From NCBI GenBank assembly GCA_964036045.1, contig OZ038392.1:19048612-19112611 (forward strand): a stretch of 64,000 bases of DNA, written 5' to 3'. Positions within the stretch are counted from its first letter, which is position 1. Every line of letters begins with the position of its first letter. The notes under the pieces are model-generated. The model was not told the origin of the DNA and did not search any database. It worked only from the letters and a program-made list of their open reading frames with translations. Positions 1 to 10,165 of the stretch are shown here, piece after piece. The DNA comes from Eutreptiella sp. 'Long Island Sound 2002' (lineage: Eukaryota; Euglenozoa; Euglenophyceae; Eutreptiales; Eutreptiaceae). Both the position numbers and the translations under genes were made by a program.

Positions 1-188
1 AATCTTGGGCAATCAGGCATGGGCACATTCGTACCATTGCGGACAAACATAATGAACGCACAGTGCAGCAAACCTGGTGGTTATCACATGTGTGTACTCT
101 TTCCCGCTGGTGTTGTGGCTGGTACTGTTGTGATGTGGCAGGGATGGTCAGAGGCCATGGGTCAATGCATGTTCTTCTACATACAGGG

Positions 189-1471
189 TTACTGGCGGCC
201 CAAAATGTAATCTTTCACCCCGTGGGGCAGCTTGCGCCGCCCACATTGGGGGGCTTCCTCCTCGTGCACCGGAATTGGTGCACACACCCCAAGGGCCCCA
301 GGGCAAGGGTGCACACCATGGAGCAGGGACGCCACGTACACACCAATAGGGGTGCGGAATTCCGCACACAAGAACGGCAGGGAATCCAAGCAGGCGTACG
401 CGTCCTGCCACAAGGGCAGGTGGATCGTGCGGTACGCCCCTACTGTCTCCTTGTTGCTGTACTTTTGCTTGTAGAAGAGGGGCCTTCCCACCAGGTGCTG
501 GACGAGTCGCTGCTCCCACACGTCAAGCTTGGATGTGTGGGTTACCCTCACCAGCCCCCCCCAGTCCCCCTCTCCCCTGTCCCCTTGTCCATCGTCCTCA
601 ACCAAGACGTACGGGAGCGCCCATTCGGTGAAGTCAGGCAGGATGACCCCCAGAAGGCGGGGTTTCACAATGTTCCCCCGTGCATCCCTCAGAGAAACAG
701 ACACCTCATCCTTCCGATTGTTGGCCATGATGCGCTCAAAGTCAAGCAACTGATCCGCACTGCCTGGTGAATACCCCCATGGGTCCCGTGCCCTCTTGTG
801 CCTCCTCCATGGCTTCCACAGCCAGTGCCCCACCACCCCCCAAGCCAACCGGTAGATTGTGCCATGCACAATCTTCTCCACAGTTGCGGCCTCCCTCAGA
901 ACCCCTGCCAGCTCAAGAGTGTCGCTCACAGTCCGAGAGGCTGCTTCCCACTGCATCGCGTGCAGTGCCTGGAGCCATACACCAGGGGTGGGGTGGGTGG
1001 TCCAGTGTGCAAACTGCCCGAAGAGGTGCAGCTCCGACTGCGCCCTGCTGGTCAGGGTGTTTGACCGCCAGATGTCGTGCATGATGCCTGGTGTCGTGGA
1101 CACCAGGGAGGCCAAGATCACTGGGGCTTGCAGCCCCTGGAACCTATCGAGGGTCGCAACCGTTCTGAGGAGGTTTACATGGTGGGCCTGCCACTTGCGG
1201 CCAACAGACGCCACGCAGTGTTTCAGCCACACCATCTGTGCGTAGTGGGTCGTCACTACCGCTACCGACTGTGCTGGGTAGGTCCCTTTCCTGGCAGCAT
1301 ACTCCAAAAAACGGGGAGGGGGTGCTCAGATGAGTGGTGGTGGCCAACTCCCCCCCCCGTAAACAAGGCACGCATGACCGTGGCCAGCGGCTGGGTCATC
1401 CGGTACTGTTGTACCAGGATACTGGCCCGGCAGCGCGTGCGGCAAAGAATTGCAAGGTGCTGGTGGTGCAA
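189..1471 (-). pseudogene. UPF1-like helicase, motifs IV-VI and C-terminal domain
   Basis: This is the continuation of the helicase core in two further frames. A short stretch to about 1345 carries VQQYRMTQPL, the SF1 motif IV signature (QYRM-P). A second frame from about 1320 down to a TAA at 189 carries VAVVTTHYAQMVWLKH, motif V ATLDRFQGLQAPVILASLV and motif VI LTSRAQSEL. These are followed by about 250 residues of unrecognised C-terminal domain ending GVKDYILGRQ. A nine-C run (1350-1358) and a T/A homopolymer (1306-1311) lie exactly where the frame changes, so replication slippage or assembly error could explain the breaks. Fewer residues than usual lie between motifs IV and V. Confidence 0.6.
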
Positions 1472-2964
1472 AACCGATGCGAATCATGCCAATGCACTTC
1501 CGGGCCAGGACCGTCCCTTACAACCCCGTTGTACTTGAAGGTGTCCTCACCTACCTCAAGCTTCTCAGCCTCACACCAACTTGCCAAAAGCTTGACGTGG
1601 CTGTAGGGCCGCGACTGCCCTGGGTCACCACACAGCAGACATTGGCTGCCCATGGCGGCCAAGTCCAGGCCTACAGGGATGCTGTGCCTCGACGCCTCAT
1701 CCACGAAGCTGAACGCGACCCTGGTTTTTTCCTGCCCTTTCTCAAGCAGCATCTTGTGCCGGTTAGCAACCATCCCAGCCGTGGCAAACAGCACACGGCA
1801 GGAGTTGAGGGCACATTTGAGGGTAGGCTTGCAACCTGGGGTCTTGCCCAAGGTCTTCTGCACCTCCTCCTGGTCGAAGGGTGCTAGGCCTGTTGGGGCA
1901 GTAGCCCGTTGGGCTCGGAGGCGCAACCAGGGGGCTGGGTGGTCGCCAAGCACCTTCTCACGAAACACACTGTCCTTGTAACACTCCTCGTGAACGCGTG
2001 CCAGCAACATGTCGACTTGTGCGTTTGTGGGTGCAGTCACCAACACGCATGCGCGGGGTGGGGTATCTGACTCAGGTCCCCCCACCTTCCTGCCCATGTT
2101 CCACGTACTCCGGTCAGCAGGTTCAGGGTTCTGGGCGACCAGGAGGCCTTGCTGCCATAGCACGGCCTTGATGCATGCCACCAAAGTCTCCGACTTCCCT
2201 GTGCCAGCACCACCAGTCAATGTTGTGATGCATGAATCATCCAACACTTGCCGCACAGCCAACGCCTGTGAGGGATTCAGCCCGTGCTGTTTGACAAGGT
2301 GTTTCAGGATGTCCTGGTCCTCGGTCGACAGGGGAGGCGTGTCCCTCAGTTCGGCCCGCATGTTTGCCAGCAGTTTGGGCCACGCTTCTCCGTTCTGGAT
2401 CTCCCTACGCAAGGTCCGAAAGGCACCTGTGTCGGGGACAACCTTACACCAATAGGTGTCAGTGAGATTGGTGCGTGGCTTATTGGCACAGCTGATCCAA
2501 AAACGCTGTCCTGAGATGCCATCTCCATGCACCCTCGCCTCGAAGTCCGGCTTGTTTTTATCCCAGTTGTGGTTGCTGGAGATCCAGCCACGCACCATGT
2601 CACCATCGGACAGCTCATAGTTGCCCCAGACCTCCATTTGGGAGGCCCATTGTGGCGGTGGGGGAGCATTCCCATCCCCATCGCCATCACCGTGGGGCCA
2701 CCATCGGTCAAAGGCCAGCTTCCGCTTGGTGCCGTTCTTGTCTGCCCACACCTCAGCGGCCGCCATCTGATGGACGGTGTACACCTCTGATGCTTTGGTC
2801 ACGAAGTTGTCGCGGTCAAGCCACCGTTGCGTAAACCCTTCAACAAGGTTGTCATCGGGCCCGTAGTCCATGTTGTTCAACGTGGCCGTAGTGGGCAACA
2901 GTGTCGGCTGCTGTGGCTGAGCAGCACATGGTGGTTGTGAAGAGGGTTGAGCTCCTTGTGGCGC

Positions 2965-3348
2965 ACCCGAGTCGACCGGCGCCATGGCCGGGACAGGGGC
3001 GGATTGCTGTGGCTCTTGGGCACGCATTTGCGGGGCAGAGGGTTGGGTACCGTGTGGCGCGCCCGAGTCAGCCGGCGCCATGGCCGGGACAGGGGCGGAT
3101 TGCTGCGGCTCGGGGGCACGCATTGCTGGTGCAGAGGGTTGGGTACCCTGTGGCGCGCCCGAGTCAGCCGGCGCCATGGCCGGGACAGGGGCGGATTGCT
3201 GCGGCTCGGGGGCACGCATTGCTGGTGCAGAGGGTTGGGCACCCTGTGGCGCGCCCGAGTCCACCGGCGCCATGGCCGGGACAGGGGCGGATTGCTGCGG
3301 CTCTGGGGCGCGCAATGATGGTGGTTGTGCCGAGGGTTGCGGTGGGAT
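2965..3348 (-). repeat. Four 96-bp tandem repeats in the helicase arm
   Basis: Units start at 2965, 3061, 3157 and 3253. Each encodes 32 residues built around APVPAMAPADSGAP and APEPQQS. The period is a multiple of three, so copy-number change keeps the frame open. The units differ by only a few bases, which implies recent expansion or homogenisation. Confidence 0.9.
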
Positions 3349-3413
3349 CATGACGAAATCCACACCCCCGGGTGGTGGCTGGGGCGGTGCCTGTGGGGGG
3401 GCAGAGGGTCGCG

Positions 3414-3690
3414 CGCCCCTGTCAGCCGGCGCCAGGGCCGGGACAGGGGCGGAGTGCAGCGCCTCTGGGGCGCGCGGTTGAGGTGCCATTGCCTTTGGGG
3501 GGGCAGAGTGCGGCGCGCCCCTGTCAGCCGGCGCCAGGGCCGGGACAGGGGCGGACTGCGGCGCCTCTGGGGCGCCCGGTTGAGTTGCCGGTGCCTTTTC
3601 GGGGGCACAGTGCGTCGCGCCCCTGTCAGCCGGCGCGGGGGCCGGGACAGGGGCGGAGGCGCGCGCCTCTGGGGCGTGCGATGGTGATGG
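3414..3690 (-). repeat. Three 102-bp tandem repeats in the helicase arm
   Basis: A related, more diverged set begins at 3414, 3516 and 3618, a period of 102 bp (34 residues) built around APVPALAPADRGA. A GGTGAT microsatellite adjoins it (3680-3710) and encodes a Pro/Ser run on the minus strand. Confidence 0.85.
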
Positions 3691-3779
3691 TGATGGTGAT
3701 GGTGGTGGTGCCGTTGCCTTCGGCTTCGGCTTTGCGCCATACTTGGTCTCGGCGAGCCATTTTGGAGCCATTTGGAAGG

Positions 3780-4771
3780 TAGTAAGAGACGCTCGGCGCA
3801 CACTGCCCGAAGAGCTGGAAATTCGAACGTCTCGCCGAAGTCTGGGGTCGCTGCAGGGGGGCTTGCGCAGGGAGCAATGACCCACATTGCGGGGGGGCGG
3901 ACTGAGACGCACGCCGCTGGAGCAATGAACCAAACTGCGGGGTGGGGCATGGCCGCTTTGGGGCGGGAGCCAGTGGGAGGAGTGAGGTACGGCGGTGCCT
4001 GCTATACTGGGTCAGCGTCACCTGATCACTTGGTGGAGGGGGCAGCGGCCGACGCGGCACAGGTGGCGGGGCTGGCTTGGGGATACGGGGGGGTTTTGGG
4101 GTGGCACACAGGATTTCAAGTACCACTGTTGCATGCTCCTCGTCCCTGCTGAGGAAATGCGAACGACTAATTCGCATGCCCTCCTGCCACACCAACAGGG
4201 GGTTTTTCTTGGGCTGCTGCACAGCAAACCGGTACATCGCTCGGCGGTTCAGCACCCCGTCTACGAAGTACTGGACCCCATCCCCGTGATTCTCCTGGAT
4301 GAGCTGCAGTGTTTTGGCACTGTAGGGCCCGTGTACAGTGGGCTTTGGGGGGCCGGGCGGGTCCTTGGGTACGTACTTGGGGGGTTGCGGGGCGGATGGC
4401 AGTGGCACGGCAGTGCACATCAAGGCCTCCTCCACGGCTTCCAGGGCTACCAGGTATGGGGTTGGGTTAATGTGGGGTCTGCGTGGAGGACTTACGGGCG
4501 TTGGAGAGGTTGTTGGTGCACAGCGGGGTGAAGGGGGAGAGGGAGGCGGTGTTGGCAATGGAGGCTGGGGGGAGGCCAGTTCGCTGAGACACTTCTCAGC
4601 ATCAGAGTCCCACGGTGGCGATGGGGGTTGGTCTCCAAACCGCAAGAGCTCCGGCAGATCCCCCCAACCGCATTCCGGGAACGAAGGGCTGGAGGGGGCG
4701 GAAGAGGCCACGCTAAGGGGGCTAGACGACAGGGCAAATTGCAGCCCGCAGTGGGTGGGGGATGAACGCAT
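3780..4771 (-). pseudogene. N-terminal part of a broken SF1 helicase gene
   Basis: About 330 codons are open in one frame before coding moves to another frame near 3780. The first 120 residues are rich in Ser and Pro. A compact, non-repetitive block follows at about residues 145-225 (it contains GPYSAKTLQLIQENHGDGVQ and LLVWQEGMRISRSHF), and this looks like a folded domain that I do not recognise. Pro- and Arg-rich linker follows. Near SKMARRDQ the frame ends, and the Lys/Pro-rich arm of the helicase continues in the neighbouring frame. I read this as the front of the helicase gene below, joined by a one-base indel or an unseen intron. The alternative is a separate upstream gene. The link is inferred from order, spacing and strand only. 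Confidence 0.45.
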
Positions 4772-5016
4772 GGGTGCTGGGGCAGGCCCAACTCAAATGT
4801 CTGGGTCAGAGACGCAACGGTCTAGACCCTAGACGCGCTTCCTCGCCTCAAGGGTCAAGGGTCGATAACAAAAGAGTGCCCTATGTGTAGAGGAGCCTCA
4901 GCGCACACTTGTCTCCTAGGCAATACACGCATTTCCCTTTGTGTCGAGAGAGACATGCACAACAAGGAACAGATAAGCGTTGAAGGGACATAGGTACCAG
5001 GAGAATGTGACATGGG

Positions 5017-5122
5017 ACCCCTTCTCAGTAGTGGGCAGCATGTTCATCATTGAAGGGGTCTATGGTCATAGGCGCCATGGCCTAGACCACGGACGTACTA
5101 AACACCTCAAGGGTGTTGTGCA
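5017..5122 (+). repeat. Dispersed CCCCTTCTCAG repeat, copy 1
   Basis: The copy begins ACCCCTTCTCAG, carries the reverse-complement word GAAGGGGT about 30 bp later, then GGCCTAGACCA, and ends in ACACCTCAAGGGTGTTGTG. The accccttc/gaaggggt pair could form an 8-bp stem. No reading frame is conserved between copies. Confidence 0.75.
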
Positions 5123-5784
5123 TGATCCGCCAAATAAAATAAAATCAAGTGCGATAAAACCAAAACGTACCATGAAATCACAACCACATTAAATCAATGG
5201 ACCACCAGTACCCACATAGCAGAGCCCCTTCTCAGTTGTTTTTTTGCCTGACAGTGGGAATTCTGCATCACCCAACTCAAATGCAGTCCGCCACATTGGA
5301 CAGTACTGCGCCCAGCAAGGCAGAATGAAAAAGAAACCTTGGGGCCGGAATCTGCGCAATGACCCAGACAAGCTGTCAAGGTAGGGGCTGGCATATGTTG
5401 TGCGGCACAAGGGTGCAGTAGGGCTGATTGCAGTGGTCTTTGGCAAGTTTGGCAAACATGCAGATCCGTTAGAGTATGGGGAGATGCCTGGCTCCATCCA
5501 ACAAAATAGGGCCTATAATAGTAGGCCCTGGACAGATTGTTCCCACATGGCTGACACATCATCGAAGGGGATGCATACGTACATGGCACAATGCATGCTC
5601 CATCTAATAAAATAAAATCCATCAAATCCATCAAATCAAACAGAGCCAAGACACAAAAGTATTAGCAACGCACACCTCTGAGAATGGTAACCAAAACAGC
5701 CAAAGCAGAGCCCCTTATCATAACATTGTTTTCGGTGGAAGCGTCAGCCTCCGGGCGCCATACGACTATGGGGATGTTTGAAAT

Positions 5785-5910
5785 ATGTCTTGGGGCACGC
5801 AGTTGCAGGGCAGAGGGTTGGGCGCCCTGTCGCGCGCATGGTGGTGATGGTGGTGGTGCCATTGCCTTTGGCTTTGGCTTTGCACCATACTTGGCCGGGA
5901 CAGGGGCTGC
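5785..5910 (-). pseudogene. Copied fragment of the helicase proline-rich arm
   Basis: The minus strand encodes KYGAKPKAKAMAPPPSPP followed by RQGAQPSALQLRAP, matching the start of the helicase arm (KYGAKPKPKATAPPPSPS) and its repeat units (GAQPSAP-MRAP). The two helicase pieces it resembles are several hundred bp apart in the original, so this copy has an internal deletion. It is too short to function alone. Confidence 0.55.
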
Positions 5911-6233
5911 GCCTCGAGGGCTCTTTAGGGATGCTGCTGGTGCGAAGCCGGATCCCTCCCCCCCCGGATGTGGAGTTGGATGGTACTGATTTTCCCATGC
6001 TTAGGCAAATGCTGTTTCATGCCCCACTTTCTCAACAGCTCTGCCGACCCAAACAGGGCCTAAGAAAAAAGGTCCCTGCGGGGGTCTGTGCCTCTGCTGT
6101 GGGGGAAGCACAGACCCGATGTCGGCAAAGCATCCCCCTGTGTTTGCGCCCTTAGAAACAAAAAATCATCGAAGGGGATGCGTAACCTCGTTTGTCAAAT
6201 AGCAAACATGGAAGCAAATACCAAGAAATCAGA

Positions 6234-6337
6234 ACCCCTTCTCAGTTGTCGTGAGCACATTCCTCATCGAAGGGGTCTGTGGTCGTAGGCGCTAGGGCCT
6301 AGACCATGGACATACCAAACGCGTCGATGGGTGTTTT
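6234..6337 (+). repeat. Dispersed CCCCTTCTCAG repeat, copy 2
   Basis: This copy has the same order of blocks as copy 1: ACCCCTTCTCAGTTGT, CTCATCGAAGGGGTCT, GGCCTAGACCA. The right end is more diverged. Fragments of the first block also occur near 5222, 5708 and 6848. Confidence 0.75.
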
Positions 6338-7138
6338 TCAGGAACAAACAGCACACGTTCAAATACACCTTCAAAAGAAATGCAATGCGACACGTGGCAC
6401 CAAAGTTGCAAATGTTCACGACTTACACCATAACACACCTCTGAGAATTGTAGTCTGTGGGTAATCTGTAGTCTGTGATTTTTTCCATGTTTTTCCACTA
6501 CACACAGAACCAACAGAACATCGAACATCACAGACACACACCATGTGATGCTGACACTGAAAGAGGCAAGGCAGGCTTTTCCACACCATTGCGCATGGGG
6601 TTGCGTGGGGGGCGTGTTCCCTACACTATGGATTTCTCTGCATGGTTTTCCAAACTTCCTCAAGAAACACCACGGCAAGACGGAGGACGACAAGACAGAG
6701 CACAGGGGTTTTAATGGTCGTCACCAGATCCTGCAATGAACAACAAAGCGTGAGCAGGGCATAGTGCAGCACATTGCAATGAGCCTTCGGGGCTGGGACA
6801 GAGGGGCGGTTTAAAACAAGGAAGTCAAATTCGAAATCACTGCAAACCCCCTTCTCAGATGTATGTTGCTTGGTTTTCAAAATGGTTGCTGGCCATTGGA
6901 GGACATGGTGCACATTCTGGTGGACATGGTACACTGACTGCTGGGGGCAGTCCCATTCCTCGGCCGCAAATCCGCAAAGCTCCGTCCGCACAAAACAGGT
7001 CCTAAGAAACAGGTCCTTGCGGGGGTCGACACTGAAGACCCACGCGTGACGGAGCAGCACATGTAAATTGTCATGCATCGTCATTGAAGGGGCTCACAGT
7101 CAGCAAATTGTAATTGGTTGCAGGAGCAAACATGCCAG

Positions 7139-7246
7139 AACCCCTTCTCAGTTGTGATCGACGCGTTCATCATTGAAGGGGTCTCTGGTCTAAGGCGCAA
7201 AGGCCTAGACCACAAACAATCAAAAACACCTCAAGGGCGTTGTACA
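7139..7246 (+). repeat. Dispersed CCCCTTCTCAG repeat, copy 3
   Basis: This copy is collinear with copies 1 and 2: AACCCCTTCTCAGTTGT, TCATTGAAGGGGTCT, GGCCTAGACCACA, AACACCTCAAGGGCGTTGT. It shares its first block most closely with copy 2 and its last block with copy 1. Confidence 0.75.
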
Positions 7247-7374
7247 CAAACAAATTGTCTGCTCAAACAACCAAAATCAGAATCAAATTGAAGTTGTCAC
7301 ATACATTGTCAACAACAGGTGTGCAATTGGTTCCAAACGGGGGGTTTGTTTTTTCCGTGGCACCTTTTTTCCTT

Positions 7375-7438
7375 GGGGGGGGGGGGGGGGGGGTTGAAAG
7401 CACCCGATAGTGGGGGGGGGGCGGGGGGGGGGGGGGGG
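7375..7438 (+). repeat. G homopolymer cluster
   Basis: Runs of 19 G (7375-7393), 10 G (7412-7421) and 16 G (7423-7438) are separated by short spacers. The cluster has strong G-quadruplex potential, and its exact length in the assembly is doubtful. Confidence 0.85.
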
Positions 7439-7533
7439 TTGATGTAGTGCATAATCAAGGGGTTGGGGGAGGGGGGTTCATGGTCTGGTAATGATGGTCC
7501 ATAAAAGTCTGATGTCTGATGTCTGATAGCCGA

Positions 7534-8591
7534 CTAGGTCGCTATACACAATCCTGTGTTCCCCTGCTCCAAAAACTTAATGAACGGCAGGGCCGTCCTG
7601 TAGATCAATTCAACGCAATACTTATAGCTATGCCATACTCCGTACACCAAAGGAAAACCCAACAGTAATTGTGGTACATTCCAGGGAACATAAGCAGCAC
7701 CATAACACAGCTTAAGTAGGGCAAAGTGTATTTTCATGTCCACAAGCAGCGGAACACAGTGTCTGGTGCGGTGTTCCACACATGACAAATCAACCACGAG
7801 TTGCAAAAGCTCTTTGTGTGTGCCGGAGCGGAGCTCAGACAGGAAAAAGGGTCTCCAGTTGAGGGAACGAACATTTTTTCTGGCAATATCTAAAGGAGCA
7901 CGAACCCAAACTCTCTGAATACCTTGGTTGGCAACATCAATACGATCAAACAATGCTCTATGTGAGCGAAAGATGTCATCAGCAACCTTTGGTATCCTGG
8001 CCTCAATTTCGGCCAGCTCCGGCAGACCCCGGTATGCAGGTAGGGCAGTAGTGTGCAAAACAGCAACAACTGTACAGTTTAGGGTTAAGTCGGGTGAATG
8101 GGGATCAGCTCCCGACCTGTAACGCCTCAGGTTATCAAACCATATACAAACTTGCCTACGGTGCATGGTGTTCCACAAGTTGCTGAGTTGTGTGTTGCTA
8201 GTCCGGCACGATGGTGAATGGACTCCTGCTTAGTGTTACACTGACCAAGGACTCCTACCTTACGGCGTTGGCGGCAGGACATAATACCCCAGTTGTAACC
8301 GGACCCATAGTTAGAGTATGGGAGGGCCATACGGCGCAGCAGGCAGTATAGGGCATGTAACTGTGACAAAAATGTCATGTACCATCGTGGGGGCTTCTTC
8401 TCAGTGGTGGCAGCCTTCAATTGTGTCAGGGAGTGCCGGCTCCTGCGATTCTTCTGCAACAAGAGGCAGAATTGCAAAAGCTTTTGCAGAGTCCCACCAC
8501 GTAATGCATTTCGCAACAGCCCTTTGGCTGTAGTAGCAAAAGCACCAGTAACTGCAGCATGTACAACATTGACAGTAATAGCAGAAGACAT
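7534..8591 (-). pseudogene. Broken gene of unknown family beside a palindrome array
   Basis: Two minus-strand frames look like parts of one protein. The first (8591 to about 8210) has Leu-rich helical text and the Arg/Lys-rich stretch LLLQKNRRSRHSLTQLKAAT. The second (about 8200 to a TAG at 7534) carries RQVCIWFDNLRRYRSGADP, LPELAEIEARIPKVADDI and VWVRAPLDIARKNVRSLNW. The frame change lies near 8200-8230. Base composition and residue use look coding, but I recognise no domain. The five-copy palindrome array starts 72 bp upstream of the first frame. If this were a transposase, such an array could be its binding region; that is inference from position alone. Confidence 0.45.
7997..8016. repeat. 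Sixth, imperfect palindrome inside the broken gene
   Basis: CTGGCCTCAATTTCGGCCAG differs from the array palindrome at two adjacent bases (TC for GA), which breaks its symmetry. On the minus strand it encodes LAEIEA of the gene at 7534-8591. Confidence 0.7.
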
Positions 8592-8662
8592 TAATGCTGA
8601 GACAAGAAAACAGTTATGTAGGAGTGTATGGTGTAATACTCATGAACAACGACAATTGCAAG

Positions 8663-8963
8663 CTGGCCGAAATTTCGGCCAGGTGTGTTCAAAGGGGAAA
8701 TAATTGCTTAAATGTTCAAAAATAGGAAAAGCTGGCCGAAATTTCGGCCAGACCGCCCAAAAACCAGAATATAAGTGCTTGAATAGTGAACAGACCAAAA
8801 AGCTGGCCGAAATTTCGGCCAGCCCTAAGAAAAAAATAAATAACTATGCCTATTCACCAGGAAACCAAAAAGCTGGCCGAAATTTCGGCCAGAAGGGTCA
8901 AAAACTGCATATACACATAGTTGTTTGCAATGTTACCCAAAACCTGGCCGAAATTTCGGCCAG
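8663..8963. repeat. Array of five perfect 20-bp palindromes
   Basis: The self-complementary word CTGGCCGAAATTTCGGCCAG occurs at 8663-8682, 8732-8751, 8803-8822, 8873-8892 and 8944-8963, all identical. Start-to-start spacing is 69, 71, 70 and 71 bp. The 49-51-bp spacers are AT-rich and mostly different, though four end in a similar A-rich word (CCAAAAAG, GGAAAAG or CCCAAAAC). The palindrome is thus conserved while the rest of each unit has drifted. Confidence 0.95.
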
Positions 8964-9434
8964 CTTCAGAAAAACGTCAAATACAACACACTAGAAGACG
9001 GGGATACACAAGGCTAACACATCAACACGTATTTCAACGGGTGTCACACAGCTCTGCCAATAACTTTGGTCACATATGTCAAATAGCATACTCAAAGTAG
9101 AAATGTAGAATATTGTCAAATCGCGCGTATACGGGGTCCTAGAGGGTGGGGGCAAACTTGTGACGCCAAGTACGGGGCAAGGGCCGATTAAAGTCATGGA
9201 CGCTTGCGACGGGTTAGGCGAGGGGGTTATGGGTCAGAACTGGCTGCGCCCCCCCCCCCCCCCGCCCCCCGCCCACCACTGGTGTTGCGGCGTGACGGAA
9301 GGACTGGGCGCCCTGGGTCATGTGTCTGCCCCCTATGCCCTCCCATGGCCCCATGCGGGCTCCCCGAGTGCCCTGTAGGTGCCATCGCGGCGCCCGACCC
9401 CTGTGAGGCCCCCTCCCCATTGTCGTCGTCGCTG

Positions 9435-9449
9435 CCCCCCCCCCCCTCT

Positions 9450-9487
<38 letters not shown>
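9435..9487 (+). repeat. Poly-C then 38-bp poly-G tract
   Basis: Twelve C (9435-9446), then TCT, then 38 consecutive G (9450-9487). The two runs are complementary, so a C-G hairpin or quadruplex could form. Run length in the assembly should not be trusted. A similar poly-C run lies near 9249-9262. Confidence 0.9.
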
Positions 9488-9754
9488 CGGGGCGCGCACG
9501 GGCCCCCCATCCCAATCAGCGTGCGCTGACGTGCACCTCCCACCGCTGGCACTAGTCGAGGGTGCCTCGCGTGGTGCCCGGAGCAGCAGTGCCGCACCCC
9601 CGGTGCCCCTTGCATGACTTGCACGCGGGGGCCTTGTGCGCGTCGCACACGGTCTGCATGGGGGCGCCGATGCCCCACCGTCCTTGTCCCCGCCCGCTGC
9701 GCTGGCGGTGGCAGGTGCAGCTGGGGGTCAGTGTTGCCGGGTGCCCCCGTTGGC

Positions 9755-10165
9755 AGCGCCGCCCTCAATGGCGGAGCCCAGGAGCGCGTGCTCCGGGTGT
9801 GACGTTTTCTCTGCGACATCGCGCGCGCTGACGGCGTCACGGGCACCGCCCGGCTCCCCCTTGCCCCCACGCCTCTCTGGTGCCCCTTGGGGGCTTCCGC
9901 AGCATGGGGCGTACAGAGCGGCCGGTGTTTGCGTGCCGGCCCGACATGCGGCAGCACATGTAGCAGCTCCAGCAGTACTGCTTGGAGCTCCGGGCGCGCC
10001 GGCTGTCGACCCCAGGGGCCGGTCGCAAAGACTATTTCCTTGCGGGGTACCTGCCGTGTTGCCCTCGACGGCGGAGCCCGGGGCCGCGCGCCCTATGAGC
10101 GAAGTCTTTTCCGCGATATCGCGCGCGCTGACGGCGTCCCAGGCACCACCCGGCTCCCCGGAAGG
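9755..10165 (+). repeat. Diverged direct repeat pair about 294 bp apart
   Basis: Blocks at about 9755-9872 and 10058-10165 share GGCGGAGCCC, ATCGCGCGCGCTGACGGCGT and CACC/CGCCCGGCTCCCC in the same order. The sequence between them is the copied domain described in the next entry. Confidence 0.6.
9889..10063 (+). pseudogene. Inverted copy of the unknown domain at 11.75-11.95 kb
   Basis: The plus strand encodes LVPLGGFRSMGRTERPVF, CRPDMRQHM, a TAG, QLQQYCLELRARRLSTPGA and GRKDYFLAGYLP. The minus-strand fragment at 11570-12160 has the same text with Q (CAG) where this copy has TAG. The pair is therefore an inverted duplication of one coding element. Only about 58 codons are preserved here. Confidence 0.6.

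Larger units (their letters stand above)
1396..3779 (-). pseudogene. UPF1-like superfamily 1 helicase, core (broken gene)
   Basis: The frame opens with MAPKWLAETKYGAKPKPKA and runs through a long Ala/Pro repeat arm and a globular segment into an SF1 helicase core. Visible motifs are Walker A GGAGTGKSE (near 2195-2220), motif Ia TAPTNAQVD, motif II FVDEAS (near 1700) and motif III GDPGQSRP (near 1620). The DEA-type motif II and the overall spacing resemble the UPF1/SMG-2 and AAA_11/AAA_12 families, which use ATP to unwind RNA or DNA. The frame stops at a TGA at 1396, before motif IV. Motifs IV-VI follow in two other frames, so the gene is disrupted at least twice here. A host RNA helicase or a helicase from a mobile element are both possible. 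The Pro-rich arm is not typical of nonsense-mediated-decay UPF1. Confidence 0.7.
4772..7533. other. Non-coding stretch with degenerate repeats
   Basis: No reading frame here shows a recognisable domain. The stretch holds the dispersed CCCCTTCTCAG repeat, short AT-rich pieces ending in AATAAAATAAAATC (near 5135 and 5605), repeated CATCGAAGGGGATGC blocks (5562 and 6167), a copied piece of the helicase arm, and three G homopolymers at its right end. It reads as an accumulation of old repeats. Confidence 0.6.

Noticed and set aside
8663-8963. CRISPR array
   Set aside because: The repeats are evenly spaced with 49-51-bp spacers, but they are perfect short palindromes. The spacers share A-rich ends, there are no cas genes, and the surroundings are eukaryotic retrotransposons.
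9214-9957. Poly-Pro/Ala reading frames around the G run
   Set aside because: They depend on homopolymer tracts of uncertain length and have no domain.
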